Source of the DNA: Mucilaginibacter sp. OK268
GTDB taxonomy: Bacteria; Bacteroidota; Bacteroidia; Sphingobacteriales; Sphingobacteriaceae
NCBI RefSeq assembly: GCF_900103125.1
Contig: NZ_FNJV01000002.1
Coordinates: 496,001-560,000, forward strand
Direction: 5' to 3'
DNA length: 64,000 nt
A program made the translations under genes and the position numbers. This document shows, one piece after another, positions 59,234 through 64,000 of this stretch (position 1 is its first letter; the number at the start of each line of letters is the position of its first letter). Below the pieces are notes generated by a model that saw nothing but the letters and a program-made list of their open reading frames with translations, was not told the origin of the DNA and searched no databases.

Positions 59234-61642
59234 TCAATCATCGTCATCTTTAATTGAGGATAACTTTACAAAGGCGCTCCTTCGTGGTTCAGGCATTCGG
59301 CTTTGTGATCCTTTTATCGCTTTCCAGATAACTTCATTTAGCGGTCGGTCCGGAACCGCATCTGCTTTGGCAAAGTTAAATAATGCTGATTGTTTGGCTT
59401 CCTTATTCCATGCGGTGTTCCGTTGATTGATATCTACAATAGCATCCTGGGCTTTATAGACAGTATTATCAGGGGTAGCCTGGAAACAATTCCACATGGG
59501 AGTAGCAGCAGCATCATACTGACTCATAGGAGGCAGTCCAAGGATCAATTCGATAGTGCGAAGCATTCCCGAAGTAGAGTACATCGTATGGTTGACGCTA
59601 TGGCGTTTAACAAAGGGGCTTATAACCCAGGCAACGGAACGATGGGCATCAACATGGTCCGGACCGTCCTGGGCATCATCTTCCAAAACAAAAATGACCG
59701 ACTCTTTCCAAATGGAACTATGTGATATATGCTCCACCAATCTTCCAAGCGCCAGGTCGTTATCCGCAACCTGTGCTATTGGGCTATATGCCCCCTTTGA
59801 CTGGCCACTGGTGTGATCATTTGGCAAATAGATGGTATTAAAATGTGGAACATTTTGTTTCGTCACCAATGAATCAAAGTCATGCTCAAAAATCTTTTCT
59901 CTGTGTATATCCTGTATAGCCAGGTTCCAGCCCGGATACTGCCTGCAATAATGTTCATTTTCCCGAAGCAGGCTGAGTGTTGGTTTACCTGTATCCATAA
60001 ACTCCCCGTAGTTTCTAAAAGAAACGCCTGCGCGCTGGCAGTAATTCCATATAAATCCCTTCGTTGGGTTTGCAATCGGGCGACTTCCGTCAAAGTCATA
60101 ATTACCACCCCTGCCTGCATAATTGTAAGGCCAGTTCTTTTCTACAAAGTCAGTAGCATAAGCAGCCATCGACCAGTTATGGCCATCGGCACTTACCTCG
60201 GCATCTACATAAAAATTATCAAGCAATACATAATCCTGCGCCAATTGATGGCCATTAGGCGTTATTTTCCTTCCAAAAAGGCAAAGGCTGCTATCTCCAT
60301 TACCTTCCGGCATATCGCCCAAAACCTGGTCGTAGGTGCGGTTTTCTTTCAGCACATAGAATACATATTTAATTGGAGAAATACCACCAACTTTAAGAGG
60401 AACCGGATTCCCTGCTTCGCCTGAAGGAGCCAGCTCCCGTTCTTTAGAATAGGGTGTATTTTCATAAACCTGTTTGGTATACTTGCTTAGCATCTCCAGT
60501 TTCGGGGCTGGGATTATAGATAAAGTCCCTTTGAACATGCTCCCAATATATTTCATCGGGACGCTGCTATTGCTCTTTTTATATTTCGCATCGTTGGGTG
60601 ATGGTTTTCTATCAACTGTATATGGATTAGACATGGAGGACATACCTTTTCCGTTGGTTACCAGGATTTGATTGCCCCAGGTACGCACACAGGTAGGATA
60701 CCATCCTACAGGGATGAATCCCAGAGAATAACTGCTACCTGGATTAGCTACATCAAATTCGGCAAGATAGTTATTGTCTGCATTGGCAATATAAAGGGTT
60801 TTTCCATCGGCAGACAAGGCAACACTGTTTGTGGTAGAGCCTATTGGCGCATCGGGTGATAATGCTGCATGAAGCGTTTCAACTACTTCATGGGAAGTAA
60901 GATTAATAACAGATACGGAATTAGTGTTGGCATTAGCAACATAAAGCCACTTGCCTTTTGCGTCAACAGCCAGATCTGTAGGGTGATCTCCTGTATTTAC
61001 AGAATCCTTTAATAGGTTATTTTGGGTATCATAGATCCATACCTTATGACCGCCCCATGCAGAAATATACAGCTCTCTTTTTCCCGGATTCAGGATACAG
61101 GTATAGGCCTCTGCAGATAGTGCAACCTTGTTTAACACTTTCATTGTTTTAGTATCGCATACATACAAGGAATTGTTCTCTTTGGTCACCACATAAAGCC
61201 GCTCGTGTCTTTCATCTATAGTAATACCGGCAGGGCTTATTTTATCCTTTGGCCATGGGCGGCCCAATACAAGGGTATCTTTATTGATGAGGCTTTTTCC
61301 TGTAAATTGATACCTGATAATAATATCATCATTACCGCCAGAGGCGTACAAATAATGTTTACTGAAGGCAAGGCCCAGCCAGGCATCTTTTACCTTTATA
61401 GTAGCCACTAGTTTTTGCTCCTTCAAATTGATCAGATCAATTGTTGGGCGCCCATTGCCGTTGTTGGTTACTGCTGCATGAACCCCATCCGGCGCAATGG
61501 CCATATTGAGTGGCAGATCACTGCTTAAGGGGATGGAGCTTCCCGCTGGTGAAAGAAACCAACCATTGGGAAGCTGAACCCTTTGCGCAACAAGCGTAGT
61601 GGTAGTAAATAACAGGCAACTACAGATAAACCAAATTTTCAT
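59234..61642 (-). CDS. YncE propeller fused to phosphoesterase (alkaline phosphatase family)
   Basis: From Met at 61642 (MKIWFICSCLLFTTTTLVAQ) the product is 802 residues with a signal peptide. Residues about 45-350 form a YVTN/YncE-type propeller (for example SADGKTLYIANADNNYLAEF), and about 430-760 a phosphoesterase domain of the alkaline phosphatase superfamily (NRTYDQVLGDMPEGNGDSSL, VSADGHNWSMAAYATDFVE, EDDAQDGPDHVDAHRSVAWV). Such fusions are common in Bacteroidetes and hydrolyse phosphodiesters or release phosphate in the periplasm. It is the third gene after the SusD and metallophosphoesterase genes on one strand, 75 bp after the latter. The protein ends in a DDDD tail. Confidence 0.9.
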   Translation of the reverse strand: MKIWFICSCLLFTTTTLVAQRVQLPNGWFLSPAGSSIPLSSDLPLNMAIAPDGVHAAVTNNGNGRPTIDLINLKEQKLVATIKVKDAWLGLAFSKHYLYASGGNDDIIIRYQFTGKSLINKDTLVLGRPWPKDKISPAGITIDERHERLYVVTKENNSLYVCDTKTMKVLNKVALSAEAYTCILNPGKRELYISAWGGHKVWIYDTQNNLLKDSVNTGDHPTDLAVDAKGKWLYVANANTNSVSVINLTSHEVVETLHAALSPDAPIGSTTNSVALSADGKTLYIANADNNYLAEFDVANPGSSYSLGFIPVGWYPTCVRTWGNQILVTNGKGMSSMSNPYTVDRKPSPNDAKYKKSNSSVPMKYIGSMFKGTLSIIPAPKLEMLSKYTKQVYENTPYSKERELAPSGEAGNPVPLKVGGISPIKYVFYVLKENRTYDQVLGDMPEGNGDSSLCLFGRKITPNGHQLAQDYVLLDNFYVDAEVSADGHNWSMAAYATDFVEKNWPYNYAGRGGNYDFDGSRPIANPTKGFIWNYCQRAGVSFRNYGEFMDTGKPTLSLLRENEHYCRQYPGWNLAIQDIHREKIFEHDFDSLVTKQNVPHFNTIYLPNDHTSGQSKGAYSPIAQVADNDLALGRLVEHISHSSIWKESVIFVLEDDAQDGPDHVDAHRSVAWVISPFVKRHSVNHTMYSTSGMLRTIELILGLPPMSQYDAAATPMWNCFQATPDNTVYKAQDAIVDINQRNTAWNKEAKQSALFNFAKADAVPDRPLNEVIWKAIKGSQSRMPEPRRSAFVKLSSIKDDDD

Positions 61643-61716
61643 AACCATGATATTAAAATTGCTGGCGCTAAAAGACAAATATAAATTGTAAAAATAAACA
61701 GGATATTGCCCCCTTG

Positions 61717-62640
61717 TTAATAAGAATGCGGGAAATATTCATTTTCAACGGTACCATCTTCATACAGTTTCAACATGGCATAACCCGGCGGCGTTTCCAG
61801 ATAATAACCGGGCCCGGCCGATTCAGCATCACCTTTACCCCACCAGAAACCACTCATGGCCCCATTGCAGCAATACAAAACATCGTTGTAATGGGTTTGA
61901 TCAGACAAATGGTTGTGCCCGCTTAAACAAACCCTTACTTTGTCGCGATGTTTATAAAACAGATCTTTTAACTTCTTACAATCGGAATGGCCACCACCAA
62001 CCAGCACCTGCGTAGTACCAAGAATAGGATAATGCGACATGAGCAAAGTGGGTGCAGACGCGGGTATTTTTTCCAGCTCATCCTGCAGCCAGTTAAACTG
62101 CTCCTGATCTAAAGAAATATTGTTGTTATTGCCATCGAGTATAATAAAATGCCAGTTCTTTTTGGTGAAACTATAGTACCGGTGCGGAATTTTCAATCGT
62201 TTAACCACATATTCTTTTCCGTACATTTCATCCTCTTTAGAAGGGGCTTTCCACCATGGATCATGGTTACCGATACAGCTATGCACTTCATATTTATCAA
62301 GCAGTGCTATACATTCATCCCAAATACTCCATTGCTGGATAACCTGGTCATGTTTTACATTATCATAAGACGCGTCATTAATAGAATCGCCACCGTTTAA
62401 GAAAAAATCGGGCTTGTGTTTCGTAATGATCTGTTTTAAACAATTTTTAAATCTTTCCGGTGCGTTATCTCCTTCCCTGATGTGCACATCGGTAATATGT
62501 GCCACGGTAAGCGCTAGTTTTTTACCTTTCTTTTTTTCCTGATCATTTATGGAAGCAAAAGCAGGCAGTCCGCCGGTTACCACTATGCCTGTGGCTAATC
62601 CTGCTGCCTTTAATAAAGATCTTCTGTTTAGTTTCATCAT
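61717..62640 (-). CDS. Tat-exported calcineurin-like metallophosphoesterase
   Basis: The 307-residue protein has a Tat signal with twin arginines (NRRSLLKAAGLATG, cleavage near AFAS). The metallophosphoesterase motifs are complete: AHITDVH (about 48-54), NGGDSINDA (about 80-88), GNHDPW (about 122), LMSHYPILG (about 202) and GHNHLSD (about 240). It would hydrolyse phosphomonoesters or diesters with two metal ions in the periplasm. It lies between the SusD gene (37 bp) and the fused phosphoesterase (75 bp) on one strand, so the three are probably one operon. Confidence 0.92.
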   Translation of the reverse strand: MMKLNRRSLLKAAGLATGIVVTGGLPAFASINDQEKKKGKKLALTVAHITDVHIREGDNAPERFKNCLKQIITKHKPDFFLNGGDSINDASYDNVKHDQVIQQWSIWDECIALLDKYEVHSCIGNHDPWWKAPSKEDEMYGKEYVVKRLKIPHRYYSFTKKNWHFIILDGNNNNISLDQEQFNWLQDELEKIPASAPTLLMSHYPILGTTQVLVGGGHSDCKKLKDLFYKHRDKVRVCLSGHNHLSDQTHYNDVLYCCNGAMSGFWWGKGDAESAGPGYYLETPPGYAMLKLYEDGTVENEYFPHSY

Positions 62641-62677
62641 TTTGTTTTATTTCATCAAATAAGATTAATATTCCCTG

Positions 62678-64000
62678 TTACCAGCCAAATATTTGTTTAA
62701 GGTTGGGGTTTAATATTACCTGCTGTTGTGGAATTGGACGATAATAATATTTAGGTTCCTGGAAATCACGTACCGCCGATTCGGTTACAATAAAACTGCC
62801 TGTATTAACATTTTTTAAATACACGGTAGCATCAGAACCTATGGTACCTGTGCGGTAATAATTTAATTTTACGCCTAATGAGTTCTTTTCCTTTTTTTCT
62901 TCGGCCGGTATGGTTAAAGATCTGTCTATCAAAATAATATCTTCTATACCATCTCCAGTTAAATCATATTTCCCCAAACCTGCAAAATACATTCCTTCCG
63001 GGCTTTTGGCTAATAACTTTCCGGCCTTCCATCGCATCAGGTCATCATACCTGGTATTTTCAAATGCAAATTCCACCCTGCGCTCTCTTCTGATCTCTAT
63101 GATCACCCCGGCGTTTGATCCGATATTACTGAATTGCTGTTGTAACAATACATCGGGAGAGGAATTTGCCTGTGCTATATTCAAATCTGGCAAACCAGCT
63201 CTTCTCCTAATCAGGTTTACAGACGCATCCAATTGCTGCTGCGTTAAGGTACCTAATTCGGCAAGCGCTTCAGCATAGCTTAGCAGCACTTCTGCATAAC
63301 GGTACACCGGAAAATCCACCCCATTTAAAGTAGCAGCATCGGTGCTGTTTACGTATCCTTTTAATTGGTGATAGCCAGTAAAATTTTTGTTTAAACTCTG
63401 GATGTATGGCTTTGTATCCGGAACCTTGATCCATCCCGGGTATGCCATGGTTTGGGCAAGCCGTGGATCCCGGTTTTCAAATTCTTTTACAAAGCTCATT
63501 TTATCATAGTTTGGCTGATCTGTAAAACGACTGCCATCCTTCATCAGGTAAGTTTGGATCAGATCTTTGGCAGGGGCCTGCTCATAATCGCCAAAGACCA
63601 CTCCATTAACATTTTGGCTCCTACCCTTACTCTGGTCAAAAATATTAGCTAAAATAACTTCTTTATTCGTAGTCAGATCCTGGCTGTTGAACAAAGCAGC
63701 ATAATCCTGATCGGGCTTTCCTGTGTTATAAATGTTAAAATTTCCTGATGCCATGACATCACCCGCTATTTTAGCGGCGGTTTCAAGAAAACCATTTGCA
63801 CTACTTACTAAGTTTAGCTCTGCATGATATTTACGATAAGTGCCTTCATAAAGCGCTGTACGCGTATAAAATGCAGCTACCGACCATTTCCCGGGCGTAC
63901 CTGTAGCAACATCTTCCCTAACATGCTTATACGCAAAGTCCAGATCAGCCATTACGCTATCCATAACTAAAGCTCTTGGGTCACGTGGATTGAGTAGTTC
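62678..64000 (-). CDS. RagB/SusD-family nutrient uptake lipoprotein (partial at window end)
   Basis: The frame is open to the last base of the window, so only the C-terminal 440 residues are seen; the start and signal/lipobox lie outside. SusD features are the helical repeats (for example KWSVAAFYTRTALYEGTYRK), the VYRYAEVLLSYAEALAELG segment (about 210 from the visible start) and the conserved C-terminal EIRRERRVEFAFENTRYDDLMRW. SusD proteins bind a nutrient at the cell surface and pass it to a SusC channel, which should lie just beyond the window. The two phosphatases downstream suggest a phosphorus-containing substrate. Confidence 0.93.
   Translation of the reverse strand, partial: ELLNPRDPRALVMDSVMADLDFAYKHVREDVATGTPGKWSVAAFYTRTALYEGTYRKYHAELNLVSSANGFLETAAKIAGDVMASGNFNIYNTGKPDQDYAALFNSQDLTTNKEVILANIFDQSKGRSQNVNGVVFGDYEQAPAKDLIQTYLMKDGSRFTDQPNYDKMSFVKEFENRDPRLAQTMAYPGWIKVPDTKPYIQSLNKNFTGYHQLKGYVNSTDAATLNGVDFPVYRYAEVLLSYAEALAELGTLTQQQLDASVNLIRRRAGLPDLNIAQANSSPDVLLQQQFSNIGSNAGVIIEIRRERRVEFAFENTRYDDLMRWKAGKLLAKSPEGMYFAGLGKYDLTGDGIEDIILIDRSLTIPAEEKKEKNSLGVKLNYYRTGTIGSDATVYLKNVNTGSFIVTESAVRDFQEPKYYYRPIPQQQVILNPNLKQIFGW

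Overview
The window looks like chromosome of a Bacteroidetes bacterium of the Sphingobacteriaceae, most like Mucilaginibacter or Pedobacter. Supporting this are a SusD-family protein, a DUF4296 lipoprotein, a LytTR/LytS pair, group III truncated haemoglobin, head-GIN and DUF6597-AraC proteins, TAnnTTTG promoter boxes, a general lack of Shine-Dalgarno sequences, and several dispersed hairpin repeat families typical of these genomes. No rRNA, intact tRNA, CRISPR array, transposase or phage gene was seen. Genus assignment is inference.

Layout. 0-6.8 kb: 5' part of mutS2 (minus, cut by the window edge), DUF4296 lipoprotein, then a plus-strand run of PLP homeostasis protein, GNAT acetyltransferase, DUF3298 lipoprotein, aspartate kinase, YitT membrane protein and an outer-membrane barrel protein. 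7-11.4 kb (minus): thioesterase, FabH, and MetE behind a cobalamin riboswitch. 11.4-16 kb: secreted protein of unknown function, small ferredoxin, DHA2 efflux pump with a TetR regulator, unknown membrane protein. 16-19 kb (minus): an ArsR-SRPBCC-DoxX operon followed by an Imm32-like protein, DUF4256 and YdeI proteins. 19-23 kb: YCII protein, AraC regulator with the alcohol dehydrogenase it probably controls, and a second AraC regulator. 23-32 kb: stress and transport genes (NTF2-like, two MFS transporters, cupin, two Crp/Fnr regulators, YncE propeller, an acyl-carrier-like protein without the carrier serine, DUF1003, quinone oxidoreductase, MarR). 32-38 kb: putative zinc protease, truncated haemoglobin, GH25 lysozyme, NTF2-like, SDR, YCII, head-GIN. 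38-42 kb: GluQ-RS, and a class V aminotransferase divergent from a MocR regulator. 42-52.5 kb: a complete RND efflux operon with two tandem inner-membrane permeases and a MarR regulator. 53-57 kb (minus): LytTR/LytS pair, secreted protein, NTF2-like, AraC. 57-59.2 kb: decayed DNA with a truncated HAMP-PAS sensor on plus and a kdpA fragment on minus. 59.2-64 kb (minus): a SusD-like protein (cut by the window end), a Tat-exported metallophosphoesterase and a YncE-phosphoesterase fusion, read as a phosphorus-scavenging locus.

Most genes are ordinary for the lineage. The less ordinary items are the kdp relics, the serine-less acyl-carrier-like protein, a 33-residue membrane microprotein, two 25-bp-ended palindromic elements, direct repeats flanking a 4.4-kb regulatory block, and an AraC motif repeated before both the regulator and its neighbour. 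No clearly new multi-gene system is evident; the SusD-phosphatase cluster and the kdp relics are the best candidates for follow-up.
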